From the NCBI GenBank assembly GCA_023053685.1, contig JALIGW010000005.1, positions 36,719,480 through 36,783,479 on the forward strand: a DNA stretch of 64,000 bases. The letters are read 5' to 3'. Positions 1 to 14,100 of this stretch are shown here, piece by piece (the stretch's first letter is position 1; every line of letters begins with the position of its first letter). A program made the translations under genes and the position numbers. Source of the DNA: Diadophis punctatus similis (lineage: Eukaryota; Chordata; Lepidosauria; Squamata; Dipsadidae). Below the pieces are notes generated by a model. That model saw nothing but the letters and a program-made list of their open reading frames with translations, ran no database searches and was not told where the DNA came from.

Positions 1-3000
1 ACTCCAGCATGGCTAACCTTATTGTTATTTTGCAGGTGGGCCTGGTGCTATAAAAGAGGTTTGAGATTAGTGTGAAGAGTGTAATGTCTTTTTCTTCACC
101 TTTCATTTTTCAGTTGGTCTTTTATCTTAAACTGTTCCCATTTTCCTCATCCCATCTGTCTGTAATTCTGAATAAAAGAACATTAAGAACTGAAGTAATA
201 TTGCAACATTTATTGCAGAGCTTCACTTGCAATTATTTGCAGTTCTTTAGATTTATGGATTGCCTTTCTACAAGGAACAAGTCAATGCCCAAAAGAACTG
301 ACATAAATATTGAAGATGATGACACCAAAAACTCTTTTTAGAGGGAAAGAAACAAAAAAATAAAATAAAAAATAAAGCAAGTACTCCTTCCCAAAAACAG
401 TTTCAACAGAACAGCATGCTCAGTGGCCACATAATAACTGTTGCAAGGGGAACAGTGAGAGTTCTCTGGAACCTTGAAAAGAATCGATCTATATTGCAGC
501 ATTTTATTGCAGGTCACCTCTTTGTAACTGCTCCAATTAGCTGTCCAATTGATGTGAGAAATGCAATATATGAGGTGAAGCTTGGTTAGAGAAGTTTCTG
601 TGATTTTCTGGAATACCAAAATGTTATTTCTGACATAGTGGAATTCAAGAACTCTTATATCATCTTGAATTGCTCATGATGGAACTCATATATAATGGAG
701 AAAGTAGATGGTTTTTGTAAATTTATTTCTTCATTTCCTGATGTTCCTTTGTATTATAGTTTACATATTTCACACGAACACTTTCTTCAAAGTAACTTAG
801 AGTAGTGTACATAACCAGAATCTCTTATAGCTACAACAATCTTGGCTGAAAGAAATTAGTCCACCTCATTGCCTTCATGACTGAAAAGAAAATGAATGTG
901 GGATCCTCTATCTTTAGTGAAACTTTTCTTTAAATAGAGATAAAGGTGGCAGGACAGGAGGAAAAAGTATCTCAGTTATACTTGAGTGCAATTGAGAATA
1001 CAAATAATGAGCTCCAAGCATAGAATTTAGCATGGGACTTCTATTTTATGTATATAGTAGCCTGAAACACTTGCTATTCCCAACATAACAAAACAAGATA
1101 CTGCTCTAATAAAAGAACACTGCATAAATGTCATACTTTTCAAAGACTATTTGAAAGATTCCAATAGGGCACTCTACGTGTCCAGCAACAAATTTCCAAA
1201 TGTTTATGGAACAATTTTCACAAATAACAATATATTTGGCTAAGTACTTTTTAGAAAAAGTAATCTGTCTTTTGCCCCAAACCCTCCATTGACCATTCTT
1301 CTGGCTGTTTAAATAAATTAAAAAAATGTCTGCTTCTTGTTACTGCTTAGGTTTCCTGAGGAGCAACCGTTTTGAATTTGTCTCTTGATGACTCAGAGAA
1401 CAGTTGAAAGATTGCTGTGTTCCTTCTGAATAGGCATTTTAAAAGGTTTCTGGGGCTCTTCTCTGTAGGAACAGCCATGAGTCATAATCTGCCAAGAGAT
1501 CTGCTATAAACAATAGCAAATCACATCAGACTGTCAGTATGCAGGGAATGGGGGAAATAACAATTGCTAGCTAACAGCTATCAATATCTCCATAAGTAAT
1601 ACATCATACCTGAATGCATAAATCATATTTATGTATTTAAATTAAGGTTGGGCACATGTTCATCTGGTTTAACCTGGGTAGATCCAGAACATAACGTAGG
1701 TGAGATAAAGCTATGAGAATTCAATTTACACCAGCACATTGCTTCTTCATTGTCCCTCATTCTCCTTCCTTGTCTTATGTAGATCTCATTCCTTCTAGCA
1801 GTCTATTTCTTCCACTCTCTCCTCCTCCTTTCTCTTCCTCCTTTCCCTTCCAGAGGTCAAGCAATAGGATTCCATTGTACATATTTATATATGCATTTAG
1901 AAAGAAAGGTTTCAGAGGGATGAAAGGAAGCAGATCTAATTATTATTAGACCAGTAGTGCTGCAGTCACAGAGATAGAGAAATCAGATGGGCAATTTTGC
2001 TTTGAAAGGATTTCAGTCCCACAACTAGATGATGGGAGCAAGTACATCACTCAGTGCTTTTGCACCTTCCTTTCACTTTCTTCTCTGATATCTCAAAGAG
2101 GTGTTTTTTTTTTTTTTTTGTGGGACGAGCGGGAAACAAAAATCATTTTAAAAGTGAGTTTTTGTCCATTTCTGTAGGTTTCAGGCTTGAAATAAAGATG
2201 CACAAGAAAATGCCCAAGAAGACTGTTGGATAGCAAAATTGATGCATTTCAAAGGGAGAATTGGTGGGCTAGAAAGAAAGTCACAAGACAAGTGGTTCTT
2301 CATCATTGGTTTAAAATGTTTCTGGACTAAATCTCATCCAGTAAGTTTCAGTAAACAGCAAACATAAGAAGTAAAAATATTTGATGCATGAGTCTCTACA
2401 AAATCTGTGATGAAAATGTAACAATAAAATAAAACAAAAAATATATAAACACTTGAAGGGATATCTCAAATACATATTTGTGTCTCTTCTCCCATATGCT
2501 ATGATCCTGATAATCCTTCACACCCACCTCCAGCATTTGATGGCTTTAAAATGCATCTGGGCACTGAGATTCTGAAAGGATGTTTAGTGGCCTCGTGTTT
2601 CTTCTTCCCTTTCACAAAGTAGTGGTAACAAGATTTTTGATTATCCTTGGTAGCTGTTTCTCCAACAGGAATGGTTATTTGGATAGAAATTTCACCAGTT
2701 TCAATGATTATACTCAATAATATATCACTGGATTGGCAGTCTTTGGTCCTTGCTGGAAACTGACCCCCTGAAGTGTGTTTTATCATGTCTCCTTCTTCAA
2801 ATGGAACTGGTGAAAACTGTTGCTATGACATGTGTGACAGAGCTGCATCCCACTGAGTCCCACTGCTTTTCATCAGCTGTTGATGAATTGCTTACCACAG
2901 GCTGATACAATCCCTTTCCTCACCATGCACAATCAAACTAACAGGAACATGAAATAAGATCTGTTCATTTTCCTATAACAGCTGTAAGGATATCCCTTCT

Positions 3001-4303
3001 CTTACTAGGAGGCCAACATTATATAAAACATGTAAGACACTGCACACATTTAATAAAAGGAATAAGGTCCCTGGCTAGTCTATGTGATTGCCATGCCAGG
3101 TGATTGAAGAGCCCGTGTAATTGAAGTGTTAAGATTTTTTTTTTTGCAATAATTTCTTATAATGTTTTTCCAGATACCAAAGAGAGTTGCTTGCATGATT
3201 ACCTTCTCGAATGCCACTCTGTGGGTGTACACACTATTTTAAAAATAATCTTCAATCTATTTATGAGATAAAAGTATTGAAATTTCTTATCTTTCTTAAT
3301 TTATGGAGGAAAAAACAAGTTTGTTTAGATGAAATGTACCACTGGAGTTTATCCTATTATCTGGTCCAGTACAAATTCTGTGAGTTGAAATCTTACCTCT
3401 AGATGGTGCCAATGTTAGAGAAGAATGATTTAGTAAACAGGATTATGGAAAAATAAATTCAGATACATTGACACCTATTTAGCCTAAATTCATTCTATCA
3501 TATATGAACTGACATTACATTGCATAAGATGTAATCTACCTATGAATTACAAGGTCCATATAAAATGATTTAGCATGCATCTTTTCCAAATGAATAAGAT
3601 TTAGTTCTGATTTCTCTTTCCCAAGAATGTTATTTGCAATGGAAATGAAGATCTTGGAATATTGAAGGACTAACATTTTGTATCCTCAGTTAGCTACCAT
3701 GTAATTATATTTGTTGGGGGGGGGGACACTACAAGCAACCATAGGGGATTTTTATAAAATCCAACAGGAAAGTTCAGCAACTGTATACCTGGCTTGCCAA
3801 TTGGATAATCAGCCATAAAGAACATTCAAATTCCAGAACAGAGACAAAATAGTGAAGGAAGTGCTGCCTACAGCAATATGTGCTGGTATGGAATGAAAGA
3901 TCAAACTATTTCTGTCTTTTATATGCCCTCCACTCTATGTCTCTATGTGATTAAACAAAACTGCATGAAAATGAATTTGAACATATTTTACATTAAAGTA
4001 AGGGTAGGTAACAATACTGTCTAGTCTGTTTGAATTACAATTTCCACTAATCATTGCCAGTGGGTCATTGTGATTGGAAATGAAAACAGCTTGGACAACT
4101 GGACAACTGGAGAGCAGAGGATTAATTATTCTCTGCCCTAAAATATTTTTTTCTCCTGTAAAGTTTAAAAAAAGGATTATTGTATTGATTTTACCTACAT
4201 TTATTTTTTAAACTACTTTCCTAACCTGAACTTGAATGTTTTACAAGAATGCAAATGGATATACAGTTAGTCCAAATTTCTACCTAAGAAGGCATATATA
4301 TTC
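1..4303. other. AT-rich unique intronic sequence
   Basis: No gene or clear repeat was recognised. A weak similarity exists between about 199-219 and 491-512, both built on ATATTGCA and TTTATTGCAG. Short homopolymers occur at 2106-2120 (T) and 3716-3725 (G). The block at 1340-1590 is repeat-free and of balanced composition, and could hold conserved non-coding sequence. Confidence 0.6.
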
Positions 4304-4311
4304 ATTTCACA

Positions 4312-4658
4312 CAGGGGTGGGTTCTAACTTACCTCGCTGCCAGTTCGCATCCTCCCGCTCCGCATGGGCGCGCCATGTTGACGCGTGCGTGCGCATGTGC
4401 AGTGCTGAAAATTTTTTTAAAAGCCAAAAAAAGCCAAAAACAACATGGCAATGCATGCGCATGCACAGAAGAAAAAACCCGGGGGGAAATTCCAAAAAAA
4501 TATGTTTTTTTCAAAAAAAATTTCAAAAAAATTCAAAAAAATGGCAGCGACCATGGACCGGCACTGACCGAACCGGTTCCGTGATGTCATCATGATGTCA
4601 CCAGCGGGTTGCTACTGGTTCAGGCAAACCGGTCCAAACCGGGAGGAACCCACCTCTG
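4312..4658. mobile_element. Non-autonomous hAT element, family A copy 1 (347 bp)
   Basis: The ends are inverted (CAGGGGTGGGTT and AACCCACCTCTG), and the 8-bp target duplication ATTTCACA flanks it exactly (4304-4311 and 4659-4666). The interior is GC-rich with an A-rich middle and carries no transposase. The subterminal GTGATGTCACCAGCGGG segment is shared with the copy at 38194-38830. Eight-bp duplications and CA-G ends place it in the hAT superfamily. Confidence 0.9.
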
Positions 4659-4666
4659 ATTTCACA

Positions 4667-6413
4667 CAGTTGGAGCAGTTTTAGTTTTAATACTTGGATA
4701 TACTTTCAAACAGAAAATGTATTAATATGTTTAGGCCTTGTTTATTTTTTATATGGTGTATAATGTATAAAGATTATTTACTTTTTGTCCCAAAAATGTT
4801 TTTGGAGAGTTCCTAATGTAATGTTCACATACTTCTTTAAGTCCACTTTTCAAACTGGAAATATTTCTTGATATCTTAGCGCTATACATTTGACTTAATA
4901 AACTACACTTTTCCTTCCCACTCCCCTCTTTCTTCTAGATAACAACTAACCTGTCTAATTAAAACATTCCTGGAATTTTAGAATTTAGATTTATTTTGCA
5001 ATCAGTTTTTGATCTGATATACAGTATATATATTTCCTCAGTATAGAATTTGGATTTTTCCCCTCATGGCCATCACTGTAAACATTTTTTTATAATGCAT
5101 TTCAGTTCCTTTTGAAAGGGTGAGTTGGTTTCAATCATTTAAAATATGAAATAAATACATCATAGAGCCTAGGGGCAATTTATGGAACTCACAAACCAAT
5201 ATTCCTTAAAGCATCCCATCTCCAAAATTAATGTTGTATCCAATTTTTGCAACTTAACAGAAATAATATGCAACACTTTCTGAAGGAGCAGAAAGCCGGC
5301 ATGAGTATATTTTCCATAATATTTAAGTGTTGGGAACTCCTTGTCTTCCAGTTGTTTTTTTCCAATAGCTTCAACAATTATGACCAATGCTGAGTTAGTT
5401 ATAGGTTAACAGTTATAGGTTAACAACCTGGAATGCCATAAATCATTAGTTCTTACATAGCAAGGTTTTCTTATTACTCAAAGCCAGGCATATTGGCATG
5501 AAATCCTTCCTTCTAATTCCAGTTATGTAGGTCCAGGTGTAATTACTGTGCAATAAGAATAAGGAACTCTGTGCATGTTCAGATTCTCTCTTTATCGATA
5601 TATATACTCCATGAGGGATAAACCATGTCCTGAGCTTCATTTTTCTGACATAAGTCCAACCCAGTCCAAGCAGTACTTCTCCAATGCTCTAAATTAAGAC
5701 ATTTTATTACGGTTTTATTTACTTTTAGTACATTCTTGGCTATAAAATTGAGACCTAATCTCATCTGTGTCTTTGCAAATCACATCCAGCTTTACTTTCT
5801 GGAATAAAATCATGCAAACTGAAAGTTATTCAGCACAGTAGATTTGGAAAATTCAATTGCTTGACTGGAGATGGGAACCAGAAGTTGGCTCTGTGGAACC
5901 TCAGGCAATCTATATGGTTCACATAAAATCAAGTTTCTCATTATGTTGTAACAAATTGCTAATTCCAGTGACCGATTAGGTTAACGAGGCTCCTGTCAAT
6001 AATGGCAGTTCAGCAAACAGGAACTCAATATACTGAGCAAATCTACTTTAATCAGCATTTTAAATGATAGGGATAAAAACTGGGTTTAGTAGAAAAAGTC
6101 CTCCCCTTCCTTTTTCAAATCTGTTATTTGGATAATATTCAAGATGCATTGTAATATTCAGAGATAATAATCTTCAGATTAGGATGATAGCTAGTAATCT
6201 GATAGAGATGCAAACTAGAGATCTGAAACAGGCATCAAAAGCAAGTTCTTTAGACAAGATGGCTTGTAAACACTTGTACTTTCACTTATCTCAGCTAGCT
6301 TAGATGGTTTCTGGAGATGTTTACTGAAAGCAAAAGATGAGTATATATCAAATCATTAGGTTAGTATCTAACTAGTTGTATGAAAAACCTTTCTATAGAG
6401 AGCCACACAGATT
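4667..6413. other. AT-rich unique intronic sequence
   Basis: No gene was recognised. The only local structure noted is a tandem duplication of AGTTATAGGTTAAC at about 5396-5425. Confidence 0.6.
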
Positions 6414-6650
6414 ATTATTTATTTATTTTATTATTAGGTTCTTCTATGCCGCCCTACTCCCGAAGGACTCAGGGCGGCGTACAACATTGTGCAAGAACAC
6501 TAAAACAATAAACAATGATTAAAACAATTTTAAAAAGATTAAAACGTTAAAAAGATATTCAGCAACATATAATACTCAAAAAATTACACAACAGAAATTA
6601 GGGGAAAAATGATTGAAATCCAGGACAAAAAGAAAACATTAGACATCCAG
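6414..6650 (-). mobile_element. LINE 3' end, antisense (L2/CR1 group)
   Basis: Reading the minus strand, the copy ends in GTACGCCGCCCTGAGTCCTT, then GGGCGGCATAGAAG, then an (AATA)n tail, which appears on the plus strand as TTATTTATTTATT at 6414. The same 3' terminus occurs in the plus-strand LINE copies ending at 30340 and 49484. Only 3'UTR is retained; the upstream limit near 6650 is approximate. Confidence 0.75.
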
Positions 6651-7460
6651 ATGTAGCCTGAAATTAGGTAAATATAGTCTGAGATGCTTCCTTCACATCT
6701 ATTGCTAAAAAAATTAATAGCATTACTTTATTTAATAATAACATGTTTATGTCTTCTAAATGGGTTGACATGTTACATAGAATCTCTTGTTCAGCATTGT
6801 GGTTGGGAGTACGAAGTCTGTAGGTTGACGAAGGATGCTGAAGATACATGCTGATTTCACTATTATCTCTGTGCACAAATTCAGCGGGTCTTTGGAGTTT
6901 CGTTTTAATCTTTTCCTTAGAACCTGTTCCCACAGCTGGAAGGCTAAGATAAAAATGTAATATTAATTCATACAGTCTACATACAGTGTGGATAGACCAC
7001 CTGCTGTATCCCTAATTTTGACTTTTCAAGTCAGAAGGCATTATCTGTAATTCATGGAGAAACATTGTGGCAATGTTCTCATATAATTGCTAAACCTAAA
7101 TCCAAGTTGGCAAAATACCAATCCAGCTTTAACATATTGTGCTAGGCCAAACAACTCAATCAGACTGTGGTTAAGATGATGGCCTGGTTATCCATCTAAG
7201 GCAATGGCTGGATAATTCCAATTTACTTTAGCATCTGCATTTATTAACCTTATTATATATCATCTGTGTGTCTACGTGTGCATAGTCAATTTGCGAGGAT
7301 ATAAGACAAAAATGCTCTTTTCAATTTCACTCAAAGGATACTTTTAATATAGTTTTGGGGAAATACTGCCTTAATTTAACCTTTTTCTCCACTTTCACAT
7401 CAAAGAGCTCCATTTTTTTGCATTTGCCAGCAAAAATGACAATGATGCAGAGGTGGTGGT

Positions 7461-7543
7461 AGAGGAGGAGGAAAAGGAGGAGGAGGAGGAGGAGGAGGAG
7501 GAGGAGGAGGAGGAGGAGGAGGAGGAGGAGGAGGAGGAGGAGG
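7461..7543. repeat. (GGA)n microsatellite
   Basis: A nearly pure run of about 27 GGA triplets, read as AGG on the plus strand. It lies eight bases before a TA-flanked MITE. The apparent poly-serine reading frame on the minus strand is only this repeat. Confidence 0.95.
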
Positions 7544-7551
7544 ATTTTATA

Positions 7552-7946
7552 CAGATACTCTTTGACTTATAACACTTCATTTAGTAACCATTGAAACTTA
7601 CAACAGCAATAAAAAGTGACTTATGACTGTTTTTCACACTTACGACCTTTGTAGCATTCCCATGATCACGTGAACAAAATTCAGACGTTTGGCAACTGAC
7701 TCATATTTATGACAGTTGCATTGTCCCACATGCACCCCATGTGATCATTTTTGTGACCTTCTGACAAGCAAAGTCAATGTGGAAGCCAGATTCACTTAAA
7801 AACTGCATTACTAACTTAACAATTGCAGTAATTCATTTAACAACTGTGGCAAGAAGAGTCATAAAATGGGGCAAAACTCACTTAACTGTCTCACTTAGCA
7901 ATGGAAATTTTGGGCTCAATTGTGGTTGTAAGTTGAACACTGCCTG
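7552..7946 (-). mobile_element. Mariner-like MITE, family M copy 1 (reverse)
   Basis: The element is flanked by TA dinucleotides and has imperfect inverted ends (CAGATACTCTTTGACTTA and TAAGTTGAACACTGCCTG). Its interior matches the copy at 10602-10983 in the opposite orientation, including the CATTTTATGAC-type and GCCAGTTGCCAAGC-type segments. No transposase is encoded. The TA target points to the Tc1/mariner superfamily. Confidence 0.8.
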
Positions 7947-8397
7947 TATACCCTTTTTGATCAATCTGAATTACTAGTTAGAGAGACCAGAATCATCATG
8001 TAACTCTTTTGCCAGCTCCCCACTCATCTGCATGGAATTCTTAACATCAAACCGGGCCAAACTAGATTTAAATAGCAAAGCAAGAGACCATGTTTCAAAA
8101 AGAGTGGGCAGTTGGCCAAATAACTGAATGTGTCTAAGACAAAAAACTTTTTAAAATACATTTGATTTAAATGTTATTATAATTACTTATTATAATTTCC
8201 TTCTTTTCTCCATTAAAAATAGAGATTAGGTAAATACAAAAAAGAGTTTTTTGTGCTGCACTCAAGTCTTGTAGGGGCAATATGTAATCCTGGACTTTAG
8301 GTTGTGCACCTCTGACCTAGCTTTTAAATATTAAGTCAAAATAACATGCTGAAGGTTGGTTACATATAATATTCACAAAAGGAATATGTAGAAATTC

Positions 8398-8563
8398 ATA
8401 TTCTCTCCCTTTCCCTTTCCCTCTCCCTCTCCCACCCTCTCCCTCCCTCCCTCCCTCCCTCTCTCCCTCCCTCCATCACAGTGCACACTTCTCTCCCTCT
8501 CCCTCTCCCTCTCCCTCTCCCTCTCTCCCTCCCTCTCTCCCTCCCTCCATCACAGTGCACAGT
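8398..8563. repeat. (CTCCCT)n-rich satellite-like tract with a duplicated unit
   Basis: This is a pyrimidine tract of CTCCCT and CCCT units. The non-repetitive segment CCATCACAGTGCACA occurs twice, near 8473 and 8549, so the tract grew by tandem duplication of a unit of about 76 bp. Confidence 0.85.
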
Positions 8564-8877
8564 GTGTAATGCACATGGCCATCTTTGGTGAAAACCACAC
8601 ACAGCATATCAGCACAAACATCACATAGCAACTGTCAAGCATAGTGCAGAGGTGTGATGATTTGGGCTTGTTTTGCAGTCACAGGACCTAGACAACTTGC
8701 AGTCATTGAGTTGACCATGAACTCTTCTGTATAGCAAAGTATTCTAGAGTCAGATGTGAGGCCATCTGTTTGACAGCTAAAGCTTGGCTGACATTGGATC
8801 ATGCAACAATACAGTGATTCTAAGCACATTAGCAAATCTACAGTAGAATGGTTGAAAAAGAAAAGAATCAAGATGTT

Positions 8878-8880
<3 letters not shown>
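8564..8880. other. Unique intronic sequence
   Basis: Nothing was recognised between the two pyrimidine tracts. Confidence 0.5.
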
Positions 8881-8915
<35 letters not shown>

Positions 8916-8936
8916 CCTCCCTCCCTCCCTCCCTCT
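8881..8936. repeat. (CT)n(CCCT)n microsatellite
   Basis: About 15 CT units are followed by six CCCT units, forming a compound pyrimidine tract. Confidence 0.9.
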
Positions 8937-10599
8937 ATTTCTGTAAATATGTGGGAACTGCTTGCTCTTAGACTTGGAATTTATGGAGCTTTATGTGTTA
9001 GAAACCCTCCTACTTAGGAGCTCATTTGCCACACTGAAGCTTATTTTTGTTCTAACAAGCAGGACACTTCACTTTCATTTTAGGACTCATGATAATGAGC
9101 TAAATGGAACACTGATGCTATAAAGTATGATCAGCCGCTGTTTCCCTTGGCTAGCCTATTTATGCGGTCATATAAAAATTCATGCATATAACAGGTTGTA
9201 GAATGGAAGGTCATCCAGAAGTCAAGCCAATGAGAATTTGCTTGCTTGGGACTGATCTTTGTGCCATATTGATCATTTGGCTTGGACCCTGTTTTTCCTG
9301 GAGAACAGATTCTGCAACATTTCATCTTTCCATTAAAACAAACATTAAAGAGTTGTGACAAAATTAATTTGCCTATCACAAGGGAAATTAAGATGCCTGT
9401 TGAACTAAATCATACCTGCAGTTATGCTCTAGATGGGACATATAACAGATGTTAGCAGGAAGAAGGTAGACCAATGGGTACCATTTAGAAATGGTAGACT
9501 TGTACAATTTATCTTTTTTTTTCTTAGAGAAAAAAGTTTTAGTTATGAATTAAAAGAGCAATGTATTCCAATCTGGGTCCGGAATATTAAAATATTGGTT
9601 TTTTTTTTAATTTGTCTGCAGTTTTAAGCATTGAGACATTAGAAAATAAAATTGTGCAAAATCAACTTTCTGAAAATAGATGCTTTTCATATATGTTAAT
9701 TCAAGTTTCAGAAGCCCATAGCATTGTCATTAATGGACTAGAGACCCATGCTGCTGCTGGGCATCAAAGTTAGGGACACTGCATCAATAAACATTGATCA
9801 ATACAGTTCTTATGTACAGTAGTTGCTACTAACTATGTGAAAAACTAAAGATTCTCAGAACAGTGCAGTTGCTCCATGGTGGTTTTCCAGAAATTAATCC
9901 TCTAAGCCAGAATTGAAAACCCCACCAGAAGAAGGCCCTACCTTACTCAAAAAGTTCAAATAGAAGCTCTTTTTTTATAAGACTTTAGAGAGTTTAAGAA
10001 ATGTCTCTGGAGGAAAAAGAAAAATTGCATCATTGATGTTTGGCCATTTTGACACCAAATAATTGCAATGGAATTTTGAGGTGCTGGGGAGGTCTACAAG
10101 CAACCCAGTGTTTGGTGTACTGATTTAAGAAAATCCTTTATGTTAGCAAATGTAACTCTACATAATACCTTAAGACTTGAAGCTATAACCAGCTACTCTT
10201 AAGTTTGCAAAGGAATACCAATGTCAAGCGCAATGTATAGGCCAAGATTAAACATGAGCTTTGGAGGATTCCCTACTTCATTCGAGTCTGTTCAACTCTT
10301 TGGTAATTTATTTTTCTTAATATAATTGATATTATAAGAATATTAAATAAAATTAATGTTTTACACACAGATATATACATATGCATATAAATATACAAAA
10401 TAACAGGTCAATATAGCAATATATAATGTGCAAAATAAGTAAGAAAAGTGTTATAATTTCGTACCAGCAAAGAACTAGCATGTCACTTTCCAGTAATATA
10501 TTAACAGTATTAACAGAAATGTCCTTAGGGAGCTGCATTTTTAATATTTTTATAGTCAAAAATAGACCTGTAAGATCAGCCTCTCAATGGAATGCTATA
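8937..10599. other. AT-rich unique intronic sequence
   Basis: No gene, RNA or recognised repeat was seen. Confidence 0.5.
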
Positions 10600-10601
10600 T
10601 A

Positions 10602-10983
10602 CAAGGTAGTCCTTGAGTTGTGATCACAATTGAACCCAACATTTGTGTTGCTAAGTGAAACATTTGTTAAGTGAGTTTGCCCCATTTTATGACCTTTCTT
10701 GCCATAGTTGTTAAGTGAATCATTCCATTTGTTAAGTTAGTAACATGGTTGTTAAGTGAATCTGGATTTCCCATTGATTTTGTTTATCAGAACAAAATCA
10801 GCAAAAGCTGATCAAATGACCTTAGGTCACTGCAGTCGTCATAAATATGAACCAGTTGCCAAGCCTCTGAATTTTCATCATGTGACCATGGGGATGTGAA
10901 AAATGATCATAAGTCACTTTTTTCAGTACTGTTGTAACTTTGAATGGTCACTAATTGAACTGTTATAAGTCAACGACTACCTG
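10602..10983 (+). mobile_element. Mariner-like MITE, family M copy 2
   Basis: TA dinucleotides at 10600-10601 and 10984-10985 flank inverted ends (CAAGGTAGTCCTTGAGTT and AAGTCAACGACTACCTG). The interior is a run of TTGTTAAGTGA-type units and has no coding capacity. The same family appears at 7552-7946 and, more degraded, at 44263-44790. I remember this as a very common squamate element. Confidence 0.85.
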
Positions 10984-11125
10984 TACTAACTAATTTAATA
11001 CCAGTTTGGGGTTTTTTTAGATGATGGAGGAATGAATCTAAACGGTTAGAGTAAAAGTCAGTTTTAAGTAAACAGATTAGAAATATTAAAGACATTTCTG
11101 GTGGGGATTTGTGTACAGTATATAA

Positions 11126-11127
<2 letters not shown>

Positions 11128-11187
<60 letters not shown>
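11128..11187. repeat. (AC)n microsatellite
   Basis: A pure AC run of about 30 units. Confidence 0.95.
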
Positions 11188-11188
<1 letters not shown>

Positions 11189-11189
11189 G

Positions 11190-14100
11190 GATCAACATGG
11201 CTTCTGCAAAATAAATGCCACCTCTGACTGTTTAAAGTTATTTGAATGTATCAGCAAAAATATGGCAGATATAATTAATTGGCATTGTTCATTTTCAAAG
11301 GTTTCTGACACATCCCTTACCAATGATTCCTGAGCAAATTATCCCTGTTGGCATAAAGAAAACAGGTGGCTAAGTTTGCTGACAATACCAAATAGCATAG
11401 TTAAAATAAAAAAGGATTGTAAAGAGCTCCAGAAGGATCTCTCCAAAGTGATTAAATGGGCATTAAAGTAGCAAATGCCTTCAATGGAAGCAAGAGTAAA
11501 ATGTTGCATACTGTAGCAAAAAAAAAGTGCCCTCACATATTCAGAGAGGGGATCCAAACCAGGAAAAGATTGGAATTGCTCTATGGGAATGACATGAGAC
11601 AAAAAAAGCAAATTCTGTATTTGGGATGCTGAGGAATTCAAATTAAAAGTGCATGTAGTTTCAAGAATGTGATCTGTGGATTCCTGAATAAGATTTGATC
11701 CTCAAATACTTATTGGTACTGTTTAAAGACAAAAGAAATCTGCTTCAATCGCTTCTACAACTGCAGGTGTACTTTATATAGAAAAGGTGCATATCAAAAT
11801 TGGTCACCTAACATCCTTCATTCCCTAACCAATCCAGAAGATCAGAGCATGTTTTGCATTGTGTTTCACATGTGATGATAATTGAACTACAAGATTATGT
11901 AAAAAAGAAAGTTTTGTAGACCATAACTCCCAAATGCAAGGAAGCACCCCTGTACAAGTACAGTAAGTGGTCTCTGCCTTGCTCCCTAACTCTTGAAAGT
12001 AACAAACTCTGTTTATGTTCAAATAAGATGAACTGGGAACTATAATTTCACAACAATTACAGCTTTGAGCATCTTTGTTCATCTCAATCCTGGACTGTTG
12101 CTTCTTTTGCAGGCCAAAATACTTCAGAAAACTGAAGCAAGGTTGTGTTCTAAAACAAAATGGAATTATTAAGAGAAAATATTCTTCCTATACGAAGCAC
12201 TGAAGTTATTTTTCCATATTCATATCCAAAATATTTACATGTTTTCATATGATTAAACATACAGAGCTACAAAGCTATGTTCAATAAACCAAGAGTCTTG
12301 TGTTCAAAACCTCACCACTGAGGGTGCTCTAGAAACTGTTATCAGATCCAGCATTAGGGAAACTGAAAAATAATCAGAAGTGCCCATTGCTGACAAACAT
12401 GAACTTCTTTGTGACTATATTTTTGAATGGGGATTGCAGAAATGTGTTCAGTCTTTGAACAAACGTCTTAACAAAGAAAGAGGAATTAATGTTAATCAGG
12501 ATTTCTGAATAAGCATGGGGTTGCATTTGATCCATTGTTTTATTTTGTTCTCAATACATCATTTCACATTAGGTATTACATGTGGGGTTATCTAACCTGC
12601 ACAAGAAGGATGCATCATCAGTTAGGTTCCTATTTACATGTTAAGCTGAAGAACTTTAGATGTTGGTCTAGACTTTTGCTGGACTAATAAACCAAATGGA
12701 GGCTTGTAGGCAAACCTTCCAAGTTGACATTGATATTTTAGGAAATATATGGAAATATGTTACAAAGCTATATCCAAGGGTTAGGAACGGAAGGAAGGAA
12801 GGAAGGAACCATAAAGAAGAATACACAAATGAAACAAAGAGTGGCCAGTGACAAAGAAAGCTAAGGCTGAAAGACCTCCTATTTAATTCTGTTTTCCAGC
12901 AGGGAAAGTTAACGTCTCAAAAAATATTTCAATGAGTTATATTCACAGACTTTTAAACATTTAGTGCGATATTCTTTTTACAGATAAAATATCATGGTAT
13001 ATTTTTATTTTTATTTTTTTAGGGGAAAAGTAAACGTGGAAAGTGAGTAGAAGAATTAATCTGCATTAAGCAGCAGCGTCTAAAGTCTATGCCACAGTTT
13101 TCTAAATAAGGATGCGCTAATAACATGGTCAAGAGCAGAGAATTTTTGTTTTTTTAAAAAGTCCCACTTATTCATAAACTACATATAAATCTTACATTCC
13201 TTTGTTAAAATTCCAGTTTGCGTGCCAAGTATATGTGCTTCTAACCTTTTCAATGATAGCATAGTTATTTTACAGGGAAGAGATAAAGATAAAATAAGGG
13301 GGAATTTGTCATGTTGTCAAAAATAAATTATTTCACTATACTGTACTAAATTTGGGGAGCATTACCCATTAAAAAACTAATATATGGATTGTTCTCTTAC
13401 ACATACAGTACATACAACACACACACACACCAACAGCTATAATATCAGGCTATGACCCTTACGAGTTTGGCTATTTCTAGGATCAAATTATTGATTTGAT
13501 AATATAAATTAATATAAATATAATATAAATATAATATAATATAAATCAGCAAAGATGATTTGGCAAGTGGTTTCTGAAGACATGAAATTTGCTCCAACCT
13601 GTAGTTTGATCAGCCATGTTTTCTGTCAGCATCCATTTAATATGAGGTTCAGTGACTTCCAAAAGACAAAAAGTGACAGACATAAAAATAGATGCTGAGT
13701 CCTAAATAAACAGAGTGACCAGGTGCATTCAATGTTCAAAATTCCACAAGCATGGATGAACAATCCTTTATGACATAACAGAAATGGAAAGTGTTCTTGG
13801 CGTCAAAAGACACAGTTGTGCAGCAAACTGCAGGACAAGTATAAGGAAGTTGATGGATTTGCTAATATAAGACTGGAAGTAACACAAAACATAATTTGCT
13901 CAAAGTTAATGTACATTCCTGAGAGTGCCTTATAAAGAGTGGATGTATGCTTCAAGAAATACATTCTGTAGTTAATACTATGGCATGATGTCATAAGAAG
14001 TGCCTACATAGTGAAAATGTGCTTCAACTATGCACAGTGTTAGCAGGGGGAGATCCCCCGGAGGTCGATGGATCATTGCTTCCCTTTTGAAAACATACTT

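Noticed and set aside
2499..2786. 95-codon minus-strand frame starting MIKHTSGGQFPARTK
   Set aside because: It has a protein-like composition, but I recognise no family and the surrounding sequence has stops. It could be a processed-gene or element relic; there is not enough to call it.
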